Shown here: piece by piece, positions 21,556 to 34,749 of the stretch | Layout: every line of letters starts with the position of its first letter | Numbering within the stretch: position 1 is the stretch's first letter | Assembly (NCBI GenBank): GCA_036345935.2 | Contig: JADWOT020001393.1 | Coordinates: 1 to 64,000, forward strand | Source of the DNA: Taenia hydatigena | Lineage: Eukaryota; Platyhelminthes; Cestoda; Cyclophyllidea; Taeniidae | DNA length: 64,000 bases | Reading direction: 5' to 3' | Program-made: the position numbers and the translations under genes | Notes under the pieces: model-generated | The model's input: only the letters and a program-made list of their open reading frames with translations | What the model was told of the DNA's origin: nothing | Database searches by the model: none

Positions 21556-24500
21556 CAGCTACCTCTAAATGTTGCCTTTATGAAGGAAGGATTTGTGCAC
21601 GCTCAAGCAGTGGCAGATAAGCGGGATAATATAGGGCTAGCTTGTTGCATGACACCTTCGGTGCCTTGGGACAGACGAAGGTTGAAACTGCTCTTAAAAT
21701 TCGTTGGCGTACAGCACGTATAACAGTACCGGTCGAGGCTTCCTTGAAGACATTTAAGCACATAATACAAAGGCAAGATAAATATGCTTAGCAAACAGAA
21801 AGAAAATTGGGCTGATGGCATGATGCGGAGGCCAGTACAACGGCGAAGGTGATTTGGCCACCTAAGTGACTTTAACCTAATCCGGCAGTCAAACGAATGG
21901 AGCATTACCACGACGGCGGTTGTCGAAATGAGCAAAAGTCAAGAAGGCTGGAACGAGATGGTGCTGCACTCTTCTTATTTAATCCCTACCATTCCTGCTG
22001 CAATTGCTCTCAATCTGCACCCTACTGTGTCCACCTTCACTGCCTGCACGATTGCCTGGCCCTCTGGACTGGCTGGCCTTCATACCTAGCTGCGTGGGTG
22101 CCTAGTTATTTGCCCGCCACACAGACTTGCCGGTTGGCTAAACGCCTAACTGGCTGGATCTAACGCTGTTCAATTAAGCGTCTACCTGTATGTTTGGATA
22201 ACCAACTCTCCTAGCTTGCTTTGATGGCTGCGAATTATGAATTAAAATTTGACCGATGCATACACACTTGAATCTAGTGGCGGGTTAGGTCACTTTAGCT
22301 CCATTTCCGCTGATGTTTTTATTGTCACCACTTTCTCTTCTATTCCTTCTTCTCCTTTTCTGGATAAACCTTAATGCATTTCGTGTCGCTTTTCTTTGAC
22401 GCATTCGCTCCTTTTTCTATCCAATGCTTTGGATTGGGGGTGGCTGGAGAATAAAGCGAAATCTGAGAAGTGGCATTCAAACTGTGGTGTGAAATGGATG
22501 TCAATAAATTTACTGAATTCAAAACAATAATTAACTAGGTTTTTAACTGATGAAACAATTAGCCAAGCAGAAAATTTTAATCTGGCTTGGGTGAAGCTAA
22601 ATATCAGGTCGTCTAAGAATTTCGAACAGAAAAATGACATAATTAAACACGCAAATCCAAATCGCGCACACAGACGTACAACTGCACGAGGTTTACCTCA
22701 ATAATAAAGGTGGCATTTCTTCGTAACCACTTTTTAATGTACTATTTGATCCAACTCTCTAAATTGCAAAATATGCACCCGGGCAATGTGAAAGGCAAAT
22801 GCATTTGCGCTGTGCTATACACGAGCGCACTCACTGCAAACTCGTTGCCAGTTTCCCTGAAGATCCGAGTATACAGACAACTAAAATGACAAAGACCAAA
22901 CATAGGCAATACGGTGAGTAGATGGTCGTCTGCAGTTCAAATCACTAACAGGCATATCTTGGTTTTCAACTGTACAACGGGATAAAAGACCAAATGATAA
23001 GAGTCTACGATGAGCTGAAATATTTGGAACAGAGTGTGTCGATGACTACGTTAAGCATTGATCTCTGAATTTGTCATACCATTGAGGTTGTAATACGTTT
23101 GATTGGGCTTATACAGGCATGGATGGCAATGATGGAAAGCTCCCGATTGCCGGTCTTCTCTACCTTACCTTACTTATCCACTCCTTGTTACATTCTATTA
23201 TCTTTTCCATTCAGTTGCGCTTGCATTTTAACGTAACACAACCTAAAGTCTAAATTTTACTCGGCTGCTAGCACATTAAATAAAGTGACTTTCAGCTATC
23301 AATGACTTGCTGAAGGAGATGTTGTTCTTTGGGGTTAAGCCATTTGCAGCAGGTGGCTGACTAGCTGCTCCCATCTTCCCTACTTCTTACCTTGCAATTT
23401 ATTCAGCATGCTTTGCTGAGTCGTTTAGAGAAATTTGATAAAACTCAGCCATATGGGAGGCAATTTATTTTGATCCATTGAAACAAAAACGGAAGCACAG
23501 CATCCGCATACAGCTGTAAGGCCCCATAACCCCTTGCCTTTGATATTGACTCAAAGAACCCTGTTTGAATGGAGTCAAACGCACCACAATCCTTAGCCTT
23601 AAAAGTTCAAGCATTATGCGTTGCATTTATCAAGGCCGATTCATCAGTCACTAAGGTAAAAGAGAAAACCACGTGCTTGTTTTACACTCCTACTTAACCA
23701 TTAACACTAATTTTAATTTTGATGGGAGCAGGTGCCTTAACATAACTTCGCCACCTGACTTGTGATAAGATTGAAAGTCAGCTCAAACAGAGATTCATCT
23801 AACACTCCTTAAATTGTATTTGCCCGCAAGTGTTAAAAGGCTTCAGTATCTTAGTATTTACGCGAATTAAAGGCTCGATGGACGGAGAAAGTGTAAAACT
23901 AAGGCTTCGTTTGATGTGGTCTAATTCAAATAGCTGGTTGCTGACACGGAAGGCAAGCTTTTGCTAGGTTACGTTGATTTTACTTTTCTAAGAGCTTAGA
24001 AGGTAGAGAATGGTGATTAAACAACACTATTCGAGGGCGACCTCATGTATGTACGCGGTTATTAGAAGAGCTGAGCAGACATAGATGTATTAAGTAAAGT
24101 GGAAAGAAAGTGCATTTCGTAAAGAATAGGATAACGCCGCAACACATTGGCACAAACGCAATTAAGGAGTTTGTTAAAAGGCTTTAGAGGCCTACTTCGT
24201 TGTATTGCTAGCGCTTAAATATTCTCAATGCGCTGCCTTGAAAAGGGGTGTAGTGCATTAGTTTGATGGTCACAGACATGCAGGCTAAGCCATTACAAAG
24301 CTGACCCAAGCTGCGAGCTTCCTACAGAACGATCAACAACATTGCTACGCAGAAAAATAACTTCAACTAGTAATATATATTGCTAGCTCCTTTAGCAATA
24401 TGCTTATTGAATGGGGCAGTTTCTTTATGGTCTTGACAAAGTAACTGGCTGACAAACGAAATATTCAATGATATTGTAAATACAAAAGAAGAACAAGCAC

Positions 24501-25035
24501 AAATTGAGGATTAGGAAAAACAATTTGTGCAGGAAAACAGTTCCTGCTATTAGTAATCTAATGCATTTATAGACTCCCGAAATAGCTTAAGCAAAAGTGG
24601 AACCAAATAAGGACCTAAAAACGAGGTCCACGAATTCTACGCAACGAATATAGGATGGCTATACCGTATTTTCTGACACAGCAAATGAATGAAATCAAAA
24701 TCAGCACGCAATATCGTAGTATACGAAGAATAATATAAGAAATTGTTTGCAACCAGTAGTGCCGTAGGCGTGACCTCATTCAGCATTTGTTTCAGAGAAC
24801 GAGCGCGTAGGTTGCTGTTGCTTGGCGCTTAATGGAACTTGACACCTACTTTATTTGTATCATTTTTAATTGCTAGCCTAGTTGTTAGATTCAGTTAAAT
24901 GGCAAATATTTTTGGAAAATAGGATCATCTTTCGGGAAATACTACATTGTTATCACCGAGGAACTTTCTGAGATTGTATGGGATAAGATCTTTCTCCTTG
25001 CCAATTGTGGTGAGAGTGCAACTAAGCACGCTTAG
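21556..25035. other. No gene recognised
   Basis: The first 600 bases are GC-rich and the rest AT-rich. A ten-codon ATG stretch at 22886 ends at a strong GTGAGT donor and could be a short first exon, but nothing confirms it. No repeat shared within the window was noticed. Confidence 0.35.
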
Positions 25036-28000
25036 GTGGTGTACGCCGAAAGCAATGCTCAGCTCCAACGGGGAATTATTGCCCTCAAGGAGAAATTGAA
25101 TTATCTGGAAATTATGGGTGGTTGTAAGTTGCTTCCCATTCGACTTTTAACAGGATCCTTGTAGACACTCAACCCTTCCCTTCTGCACATTAAAATCCTA
25201 CTAAAAACTCGAAACCTACTGTTTCGCTCCCCTCTGCTCGTCCAAGAAACAAGTCTGGTGCGTTCTTTCCGCTTGGTTTTTATGGTGATCTTGTTACCAT
25301 GGTGTTCTATTCCATCGCTTTGGGTTAATTAGTCTCTCTTATCACGGTATTTTGTTTTCACCGCATTTTTTAAAGGGAATGTTCTATGATATGGTTACAT
25401 TAACCCAGTGTTGAAATTAATTGTTCTTGATTTCACTTTTGTTTTAGTCAGGTTATAATTTCTATAGATTTCTCCGGCATAATAGTCTTGCTAACCGGTC
25501 AGGGCAAACTATGTAGTTTTGTGGGAATAATCGGTCTTATTTGTTATTTTGAGATGCGAATTAGAAATGCTTGGTACATCTTTGTCGCAAAAAATTGTTT
25601 TTATTAATCGCTATCTGTGACAAGATGCATCCTAAGCATGCATATCCAATCATATGCAACTTGAAAAATCGAGCATTTTTACGAACTCGGGGGCTGGTCC
25701 CTTCTGGTATTATAGATGAAGCAAATACTTTGATAAGCGGGGCGTGCCGCTAGGTGACGAAAGGGAATTTGACATCAACGAGGCGTTTGCATCGTCATCG
25801 CTGCATGGTCTTGCATCTGCACCAATTATAGAGATTCGGTATTGATAAACCCGAAACCATTGGCAACCAGCTTCATCCCACTTCAACATAGTTAATGGCT
25901 GTTGCAAAACGCCGTCATCGCATAGAGGCAGAACTAAGCATGCTTTGTATTTTAATAGCATTCCTTTTATTTTTCAAAAGCTTCTTTTCTGATGGGTCCA
26001 AAATGGACGATGACATTTGCCATGCATATTGATCAGTAAGGTGACTATATGTTGCCTTTTGCTCTTCGACTTTTTACGATGGGATTCGGTCAAGCGCTCT
26101 TACTGTTATTTTGATCCATATACTTGTAGCTGCCTTTCTTCAACATTTAGACGCAGAAGTCTCTTGAAGTTATTAACTTATCAATTGATTTGCTGCATAT
26201 CAGTCGCATTGTGTCACGTTGCACTCCGTGTGCCCAATTAATGGAGTTGATAGCAACCTTTACTCTTCTTGTAACTCAGATAAGAAGCATTCCTATCGTG
26301 ATGCTAAACCAAAGCCTCAACCGAAAAGTAGACAGAAGGACAAAGATCCGTCTGTTGACATTTGTCGCGTCGACATGCGAGTGGGCAAAATCGTGGAGGT
26401 GAAGCACCATCCTGATGCAGACTCACTCTATGTAGAGAAGGTTAGCCGCAATTGCTTTTTGTCCAGGCATCCTGTCACCATGGCGGCAGCATGAAAAAAG
26501 CGTGAGGCTTGCTCATACTTCTTGTAGGAATATTTAAGGTGCTGAAAGTCTGTTACCTCTGACTCATGCCAGTAAACCGTCTTTGAACATTTAGGAACCA
26601 GTATAACTCGGCCCAACTTGTTTTATCCTTTACATCTCTGGTTTCGACATGAATAGGGGCTATTATTTGACTGCAAGCTTGTTTTTCTGCGTAAATGCCT
26701 AATATTTAAAATGCCTACATTACATTATTTTCAAGGACCGCCCTAAACTTTAACTAGCCTTGTGGAGCGAATTTGATCCTGCTCTCCCTGCAAATTAGAT
26801 TTCTGGCAAATATACCTGTGTTCTGAGTTGTCAAAACATATTTTAACCTAGAAACGCAGGTCTTTTTCCAGGTTGAGCACTAATTGAAAACTTTGGACGA
26901 TCTTTGTCACTACCATAGCAGTATGATTTACGGAATAGACTCGTTTCGACGATTTGTGCTGGAAGGTAACGCAGAATAGACACTATGTGGCGATTCTTAG
27001 ATCTTGTTAAAAATTTCACTGACCATCCCAGGCAAAGGCATAATGGATGGTCTGGTAGACGTTGTGGTTAATCGTAAACTATTTTAAAGAACTTTGGTTA
27101 GTGTTCTGAATCGACAAAACAATAGAGGACTCAGAGGTGATTTTGATAGTATAATCAATCGATGTTTAAATCCATGCAGTTTCCAACACAATCTATCATT
27201 ATGGTGAAAATTTTGAGGCAACTGGCTGCGGATTTAATCTGCCTTCGTGGCTAGTAATCTCAGAATCATCAAAAGGGAATCACAATGGTTTAATTCTTAA
27301 AATGAATAGGCATCAGCCCTCTTTAGATCCGAGGACCGAAACTTGAAAGTTGGAATTTGTGACAAATAGCAGCCCGTGCTAAATGCAAGTGCTCATCCTT
27401 TTTATATCTTTGATCCTTTTAGAAGATGATTTTTAATGCTTTGGCCCGCTCTGTACGACGATTTAGTATGATCTACCTTTCTCCAAAGAAAATTTCAAAT
27501 CGTGTGGTTTTTTTAAGTTTGCGGGATTAGAATCTAGTTTAAATTATTTTGGAGTGATAGCGGCTTGAACCAACCCTAGCGATTTGCAAGACACTTATTT
27601 GATCTGCGAGTTTTATGAAGGAAATGCTAACCCGATTCTTGGCTGATTGGTTCATACGTTGAAACATCAGAAAATTTACGAACTCGATTAAAGGGTTTTT
27701 ACTCGCCAAGTTCCTGCACAGAATATAAGTAACAAGCCACTTTGGAACACAAAGAATACTGATCTAGCTGCATGGCTGCCTAATTATTATGGAGCACGGG
27801 TATGGTCTTAGATAGAGCCTTGCTTTTCTTATGAGTTCTATCCTTTCGGAAGCTCTACCTTCAGAAATCCGTCAAATTTATGCAGCCGTTGTCGTTGCTT
27901 TCTATTGCCAACTATATCTACCAAACATTCAATGCATTCTGTAGTGACCTTTTCATAATTTTGGCTCCTGTATGGCGAATTCGTTTCTTTACTCCTCCTA

Positions 28001-28248
28001 GGTGGATCTAGGTGAAGGCGAACTCCGCACCGCGGTCAGCGGTCTCGTCCCACGCGTACCCATTGAGAGAATGCAAGGACTAGTAGGCATTTTTGTGCGT
28101 AATCTCAAACCTGTCAAGATGCATGGCATCGAACCGCAGGTTATTCTGATGTGCGCCGTTGATGCCAATGATAGAGTAGAGCCTCTAGTTAATGTGAGTC
28201 TGACAGAACCAGCGCTGGGTGACAAGGTCTACGTGGAAGGCTATCCTG
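25036..28248 (+). CDS. AIMP1: AIMP1 (p43) / EMAP II-type tRNA-binding protein, three exons, 3' exon(s) missing
   Basis: Exons are 25036-25123, 26280-26440 and 28002-28248. Phases agree throughout (1, 0, then 1 out). Exon 1 encodes a short coiled-coil-like stretch (AESNAQLQRGIIALKEKLNY). Exon 2 begins with a Lys-rich linker and enters the OB-fold at DICRVDMRVGKIVEV, then HHPDADSLYVEK. Exon 3 continues VDLGEGELRTAVSGLVPRVP, then RNLKPVKMHGIEPQVILMCA, to EGYPG before a GTGAGT donor. HPDADSLYVE and NLKPxKMxG are hallmarks of the EMAP II/Trbp111 tRNA-binding domain. In animals AIMP1 is a scaffold of the multi-aminoacyl-tRNA-synthetase complex. The C-terminal EMAP part, usually with a NPKKK-like motif, was not found downstream. 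The exon 2 donor (GTTAGC) is weak. The tyrosyl-tRNA synthetase C-domain is the main alternative; the coiled coil favours AIMP1. Confidence 0.75.
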
Positions 28249-28424
28249 GTGAGTTGATATCTGCATTCTATTGTGGAGTCTCGGGCTTTAGAGGTATGCT
28301 GCTTATTGCTGTCATCACATACCCATCAAATTGGGAAAATCTGCCGGAAGCTATTAGAATGGTACCGAATTTCTAATGACTTACCAATCCTGAGGTTGCA
28401 TCGGCATTTGAGTTCAACCGACAA

Positions 28425-29755
28425 CTGCTTAAGCTTGAGTGCATTCATTTTTACTACTATGAATGCTTACGACTACTTGCTACTTACTACTGCCACTACA
28501 ACTCACTACCCAGAAGGTTTTAACTGCGCAAAGTTAAGATATTTTATTCGTAGACCAAGTGTCAATAACAAAAAGGCAGGAGCAATGCCTGAATTACCAT
28601 GAGAGCGATTGGCAAGGCTATGAGCTAGAAAACGCCAAGAGTGAAATCGGTAATCGATGTCAAACTGACACTACAAGGCTTGATTTTATTCAAGTGTCTT
28701 ATTTACCGAGTGGATTAGCTTCACATCACTGTGGCGGGCAGGAAGTTTTCTAATGAAGACCAGCGAATGCCTGCGGGCATCAATTAAAAGCTTCATTAGT
28801 TGGCCATAAGCTGTCACATGGACACAAGTACTGCCACACTACCCGCAACATTGGCCAGTGGTGTCTAAATTAACCTGACGACCACCTACATCCAAGAATG
28901 CCACTGCGACGGTGGTTGCCAACTTTAAACTTAAAAAATTAAGGGTTTCCTTTCGTTTTAAATGTCTCTAGTCAATTAAAATGGAATGTGTTCTAAGCAA
29001 CCAATCTAGCAGATTCAATAAAACAATGTGCTCCTTTGGGTTGGCAGAATAGTACTCTTTCAGATTCTTTGCGAACTCACTGCACTCTACAGAACCGCTA
29101 CCAACATAGCCGACCAGCTCAGAAATAATCGCACTGATAGGGCTTAAAATAAAAAAACTAAACTAAAAGGAATTGAATAAAATTGGTGTCCTTCATTATC
29201 ACTCTTTGAAAAGTTAAGGTCCCATTTATTGAGAGTTGAAAGAACCGCATCAAATGGCATTAAATGGCATCCTAATCATGTGTCCACATACGTATCTTAA
29301 CATCCAAGCGAGCCTCATAACGTCTTGCGTAAAAATTCGATTAGTGAGGCATGCCTTTAAGCCGATTTGGCTGCTGGCATTGGCCGCTCAATATACGATG
29401 ATGAACATCTGACCGTAACTGCTCTTACTCTGAAGAGCCATTACAAGGGCTCACACGACATATATTTAACAGGTGTTAATTGAGTAAACAAAAGGATTTT
29501 TTGGCATAAGAGGTGCCTTCCTTGACAGGAAGACTAGCGTAAATTAATAACGCAAGGTTGAATGTCATTTTAAGAGAAATTACGACCCTTAAATGAGATT
29601 TGCCTTTTACCACTACCAAACCTCCACCACTAGCTTTGTCGATAAATTTTGAATGCATTGCAGCATTCGCTATAACAAGATTGATCTTGAAACTAGAGTT
29701 GACGGCCATCCGCCTAAAATTCGCAACATTAAATGCAGGCAGACATGCCACTTTA
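28425..29755 (+). repeat. Repeat family C, copy 2
   Basis: Matches copy 1 (14155-15450) in order and orientation. It begins about 180 bases beyond the last AIMP1-like donor and stops abruptly at about 29755, where copy 1 continues for another 350 bases. If the AIMP1-like gene goes on to the right, this copy lies in its intron. Confidence 0.75.
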
Positions 29756-30369
29756 GCTAGGATGGGTTGGCTGGATTTGAGCCCCGTCGAACAGCTGCTT
29801 TTGTATCAAACATTGTGTAATCGCATCGCGTTTTTTAATGAACGTGATTACAGTGGTTACTGGGCTGTCTTTTTGAGGTCAGGGGATTAAAAGTGGGTCA
29901 ATGTGGCGAATCGTACGACCGCACCCCATGGCACACATTGCTGAACCCGGTTATGCGGTTTTGGATTTAACAAGCCTAGGAAATAATCATTTGCTTTTGG
30001 ATGGTTTAAGTTTGTTAAAAGCGGTTTGCCCATGATTGGATTCGGCTATTGCATTGTGAGCACATCCCTTTACTTGTTTCATGCTAATTAAGCACAAAAC
30101 TAGTGCCTTTGAAAGAAGCCTGGAAATCGCCAGGCATATACTATGCTCAATATCTATATGTTATCAGTAAATTATGGTAGAGTATAGAGGCTAGTCCAAT
30201 GAATTGCCACCATCTAGGCAAAGACCCATGTCTATCTTAAGTGTTCAGTACAGATGACCCCTTCCCAAGAAATCGAAATGTATCGATGTTTTCGGGAATT
30301 AATTTGATCTTTAAGACTTTTAAATTGGTGTTTAAACTATAGTCCAAATCTGCTGCTCCCATTCTTCAG
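29756..30369. other. No gene recognised
   Basis: AT-rich stretch without an exon-like frame bounded by splice signals. Confidence 0.35.
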
Positions 30370-30456
30370 GGAAATGGCGATGTCCTCGATTTGGTGGAAG
30401 GAAACGTTTGCGTCATTAAAATGGCACAATTTCTACGTTGGCAGTAGAAATTCAAG
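30370..30456 (+). CDS. Candidate 87-base exon, unidentified
   Basis: A strong acceptor (CTGCTGCTCCCATTCTTCAG) at 30369 and a good donor (AAG followed by GTAGGA) at 30457 bound 87 bases. Two frames are possible. One is a terminal reading, GNGDVLDLVEGNVCVIKMAQ, with a stop at 30445-30447. The other stays open across the exon as a phase 2 to phase 2 exon. No family is recognised. It could belong to the gene containing the EMAP II exons, but it does not fit that domain or phase. Confidence 0.25.
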
Positions 30457-30919
30457 GTAGGAGCATGTGCCTTTGCGTCACATATAACAAGAATAATTTT
30501 GATTCAGACACTGCGTTGAGATTATAGGCGCGCAAATGAAACCCTTCGCATTCGAGCGATGAGATGCGACTTGTCGTAAAAGATGATGACCAAACTTCAA
30601 ATGCAGGGGGACTGAAATGGCATTACCCCATACCAAGGGAAGAAAAGTGACAACATTTGTGCCTAGAGATAAGTAGACCACAGGAATATGGGGATGTGAA
30701 GCGTTTAAAACCATGTTTGAGCAACCTCTGGACTTTCCTCGATGGAGTCTGCTTGTAAACTGCTAAGTAGAATCAAACCGAACGCTGCTAATTTTGCAAG
30801 GAAAGTAAACTTAGTCAGAATTAAAAGAGGCGAACTTTAAGAAGAGAAATGCAATGCCTCAAAATAAATCTCATTCCTCACTCATTTAACATTATTTCAG
30901 CACAAAAAGAAATTATGAT

Positions 30920-31640
30920 GCTCAAGTGAAATACTTGTATTCTTCTGAGCATCTCCGTTGTGACAATTGCCTTCCTTGGGCTAATAGATTCTTTAGCAAT
31001 TCCATCACCGTAAAAATAGACGTGCGCATAGTCCTTAGTAATATTTTATATGCAGCTACGAAAACAGAAGTTTGTGGCATATTTTATGAGCTAATCAAAC
31101 AGCAGGGATTAATAAAAAGGCTTAGTGGGATGAAAGTGGGTGGAGTTGAGTAATATGTAAACAGCATCTCATGTGGCATGAAACTTGTAGTTCACATTTT
31201 GAAGCGGTCTAGGCAATTTAATGTGATCTTACACCTGTAGCGGGTAACGTTACTTATTTTTGAACCATCATTTTCGTCATTGCTTGAGGTTTTGTGGTTA
31301 CATGTTTCGCTATTATCGGCGTATGAGTAATGCCTACCAGAAGCACACAAATTAAGCGCGCCCTCACAGTGTAGGCCTAAGGACAGCTAAAACATTTTTC
31401 AATCAATTCACTTGCGGGGCCTTTCCAAATGCGCTTATTTAACTTTGCTCCCAAATTGCAATCCGCCTTAATATCGAGAAGCAGGTCTGCAATAAATTTA
31501 ATGAGTAGCAGGAGTTGTTTATGATAAGCATGTGCTGGCAAAAAGGTAAATCACTTCCCGTGCATTTGATTCGGTTTCCTTAATCCCTGATGTTGTGCAA
31601 ACTGCTGAACTTTGAGAATTGTGGGTTGATTCTACTTTTG
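30920..31640 (+). repeat. Repeat family E, copy 1
   Basis: About 720 bases matching 43990-44690, moderately diverged. Landmarks are CTTCCTTGGGCTAATAGATTCTT at 30970 against 44040, GGTGGAGTTGAGTAAT at 31139 against 44213, GCCCTCACAGTGTAGGCCTAAGGACA at 31360 against 44430, and TTTGAGAATTGTGGGT at 31610 against 44658. In copy 1 a frame at 30926-31153 (75 codons) covers the first third; copy 2 has stops in it. It is an interspersed repeat of unknown class. Confidence 0.7.
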
Positions 31641-34302
31641 CAGATACCCAGAGGAATGATGACCTAGCGGAATATGCGGAGTGCATTTAGTGTGCATCGC
31701 AAGTTGACCTCTTCAGGTTCTAGACTTTTTAATCAGCACGAAAGACGACAGTTTTAGTGCCTCAAAGCACATGAAACACTAAAAGGCGCACATCCTAAAT
31801 TTTCGGTTAACTGCTTCTACCTTTTGGATGCTAGTAGGCATGGTTGTAAAATGAGATCGAAATTTCACAAGCAAACAGCCAAATTCTTCGCTGCTGCGAC
31901 GCACCCAAGATAACCAGTCACTTCACTTTAGATTATTTGGTTAAACGAATAAGATCCTGCCCGGTAATAAGTTTAAAGTTGACAATGTATCAGGCACAGC
32001 TGACCTGTGCTGTCCTGCCCTCATGCACGAATCGAGGGCACACTACGCCCATCTATCAAAAATAAGGCCCAACTGCCTCTGGCTCAATAGCTTCTTTCCA
32101 TCTAGGCCGACCTCGTCAGATTAGCTCAAAACTTGTGCAGTTAAATAACTGTTTACATTGCAACTGGTAGCAAAAGTAGCACAAAAATGAAAGGTGCCAT
32201 GATTTTCATAAAGTAACCAGATTTGTTATGAAAGGCATGATGAGCCTTGCAGAGGCTTCCAATTTAATTCATTGGCTTGCAACTTGGTGGTTACTAGCCA
32301 TTGAGGAATTTGAAGTTTGTGTTCTTTATGTTTTGTGATAAGATGGCATGCACAAGACAGAAGAATTGGTCATCCAACTTATTACTTTATAGGGATCAAG
32401 AAAACAGCATGTACAGCGCACCGCGATCATACGAGCATACCCTTGAATCATCGTGTCGAATAGTTAGTTGTATCCTCATGGAATAAGTATCAAAGACAAT
32501 ATGGAAGCCTTTGGCATTGCTCTTAAAATACTATGACACCTTAATTGACGAATTCTGAGAAATGGTTCTTCACACAGTATTCGATTCACTGCCATTCTTA
32601 TGACCATAATTTCTGACCCAGAGATCTTAAGGAACTGCGGTCAGTCAAAATGCGTGGATTTTAATAAGGAAGAATTCGCTCTATTGCTGGAGGTTAAATA
32701 AACTAAAAGGGTGATCAAGTCACATCGTTTGAACTGCAACTGCTGTTAACACAAAGTAGTTTAAGTACCCAGTCCAATTCTCTTCGCTCAACTGTTACCA
32801 GAATAGTGATAATTTTATTCGCCCTTCTAGATATTCTGATTAACATCTAAGCCTGACGTCAGTAAGTTTTCCGCCGTATCTTGCATAGAGTGCATCCGAT
32901 CCGAGTGAGAAGTTGCCTCTGCATGACTAATGAATGGTGTACTCTCTAAAATGCATGCGATTTGTAAGTAATTAAAGACAAGAAACGCGATTGCGATATT
33001 AGTCCTCCTTACATATTTGAGCATCAAATTAATGTGCATGCCCTATTCAATCACTTCCAGCAAAGTGAGCGTAGATCATGGAAACCTGGAAGAACCGTTA
33101 CACAGGTTACTATTTGAGTTACCCTAGGGCCTGACGTGTAGTAAATTTAGTTACCATTTTCTGAAAGAATGATAGATCCAACACGAAATGGCTTTAAAAG
33201 GAAAAAAAATTTACTGTCAAATTAATAGATGTTGACTTAAAGTTTAACTGGCAACATTAACGATAGCAGTACAGTCGCAAGTTTTCGGTGCATTTGGAGA
33301 AGTACGAGCTGCCATGCTTGGTTGTTACGTTGTTGATGCTTAAAAATGGAAAATCAGGCAAGCGTTTCAGCTACGCGACTTTTAGACATGGCGATGCAAA
33401 GATAACAATGAGTAAAGAACGGAGGAATCCCCCCAAAAATGTGCGTCATTTAAAAGTTGATATCAATTCAAGACAAAATATCCACGGTGGCATATGTTGA
33501 CGACAATGAGGCAAATTATTGCTTCACGAAGTCATCACCTTCACTTTTTATCGTTGCTATATTATTGTCGCATTTTTCAAATTTACTTATCCGTATTTAT
33601 GTCAAAATGTAATTGCAAAACTTTACTGGATTTCAGATGTCAAACAATTTGAATGGTAAAGCGTTCTGTTCAAAAAAATAACGAATGGTTGCCAAAATTG
33701 ATAAAAAAAATAAAGCCGGGATGAAAGTCATAGAATAGATGGAGCGACGAAGGCATGCAGACACTAAAAAGGCAAAAAAAGGGAAAGAAGGGTGCCAGAA
33801 TGAGCAAGAAGAAGCAAAAATGGTGAAAGGGTGGGGATCGGGGCAGTGTAAAGAGGGCATGAAGAGACGAAAGATGAAAATTGAAAAGTGGGAGTAGGAT
33901 GAACTTCAGCGATTACACACACTTGCAGGAAAATTGGCGCACTTCGATGGTAATCCTCTTGAGCCAAATTTATTGGCAATAGAAAGTAAAATGTCCAAAA
34001 GGTAACATTTATTAGCTCAAAGTGCGTGACGAATTCATGCAAAAAGGTAAGCTATAAATAATATCCACACCAACAATGATGCTCCTCTTTTATATCGACT
34101 GCCTCTCACTTGGCAAGTTATGTAAGCAACAAATATTCTGACAGCAACAGCGCATAAAATTTTGTATAAATGCATGAAATTTAATCATGCGTTTGTACAA
34201 AGGAGACAGCTAATAGGCAAATATGAGCCCTGTTGAATTCATGGTACATGACCTAATTAATCGTATGCTGCATGATCTAAGTTTTAACCTCAGCACTATC
34301 AT
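31641..34302. other. No gene recognised; strongly purine-rich stretch at 33690-33900
   Basis: Mostly AT-rich with short frames. From about 33690 to 33900 the + strand is nearly all A and G (AAAGGGAAAGAAGGG and similar), which makes the long minus-strand frame there (33764-34042) a composition artefact. A short + strand stretch near 33275 reads GAFGEVRAAM, reminiscent of a kinase glycine loop, but it runs into a stop after 18 codons. Confidence 0.35.
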
Positions 34303-34518
34303 TTACATTTTGATTGAGCTGCTCTTGGTGGGACTAAAATGCGCAGAACGTGTTGTGAATGCAAATGCATTGCGCTTAGTAATGCTAATGGAAGTGGTGG
34401 TGACGTGGATAGCGGCATCGGATTCATTTGTCGTGGTGGTGTCGCTGTCATCATCTAAAGGTACACGAGTGCGTCGGCACTGGTGTTTGTTAGAATCATG
34501 CTCTTTGCAATGCATTGG
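34303..34518 (-). CDS. Candidate terminal exon, Ser/Thr-rich protein
   Basis: After a minus-strand acceptor (TTTTCCATGCGCTAG) 71 codons run to a TAA at 34303. The peptide contains CKEHDSNKHQCRRTRVPL, then DDDSDTTTTNESDA and a Ser/Thr-rich tail ending SPTKSSSIKM. The composition looks like a disordered protein end. No domain is recognised. A competing + strand frame of 99 codons covers the same bases (34223-34522) but is hydrophobic and lacks splice support. Confidence 0.33.
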   Translation of the reverse strand, partial: PMHCKEHDSNKHQCRRTRVPLDDDSDTTTTNESDAAIHVTTTSISITKRNAFAFTTRSAHFSPTKSSSIKM

Positions 34519-34567
34519 CTAGCGCATGGAAAACTACATTTGGCATTGTGTTTTTGGGTTGATGCAG

Positions 34568-34707
34568 GACCTAATAAGGAGGAAGTGAAGGTGACGTGGA
34601 GCGGTGGGGATAAGAAAAAGGGGGATGAACAAAATGCATGGTGTGGATGCCGACGTTTTCATGTAGGAAAGGCAGGAAGAGTGCATGGGTGGAAGAGAAA
34701 GAGAAAG
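34568..34707 (+). CDS. Candidate internal exon, basic
   Basis: A good acceptor (TTTTTGGGTTGATGCAG) and a strong donor (AAAG followed by GTAAGG) enclose 140 bases open in one frame (phase 1 in, 0 out). The peptide is Lys/Arg/Gly-rich, with NKEEVKVTWSGGDKKKGDE early and GWKRKRK at its end. It lies 50 bases from the minus-strand candidate exon at 34303-34518; both strands can hardly be coding so close together, so one may be false. Confidence 0.27.
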
Positions 34708-34749
34708 GTAAGGGGTAAGCGATTCAGTGCTCATTGTGAACCTTCATAA

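Noticed and set aside
33272..33330. Peptide GAFGEVRAAM, like a protein kinase glycine-rich loop
   Set aside because: The first Gly of the GxGxxG motif is missing, the frame ends after 18 codons, and no other kinase motif was found nearby.
33764..34042. 92-codon minus-strand ORF rich in Phe, Leu, Ser and Pro
   Set aside because: A by-product of the purine-rich plus strand, where stop codons are rare on the other strand.
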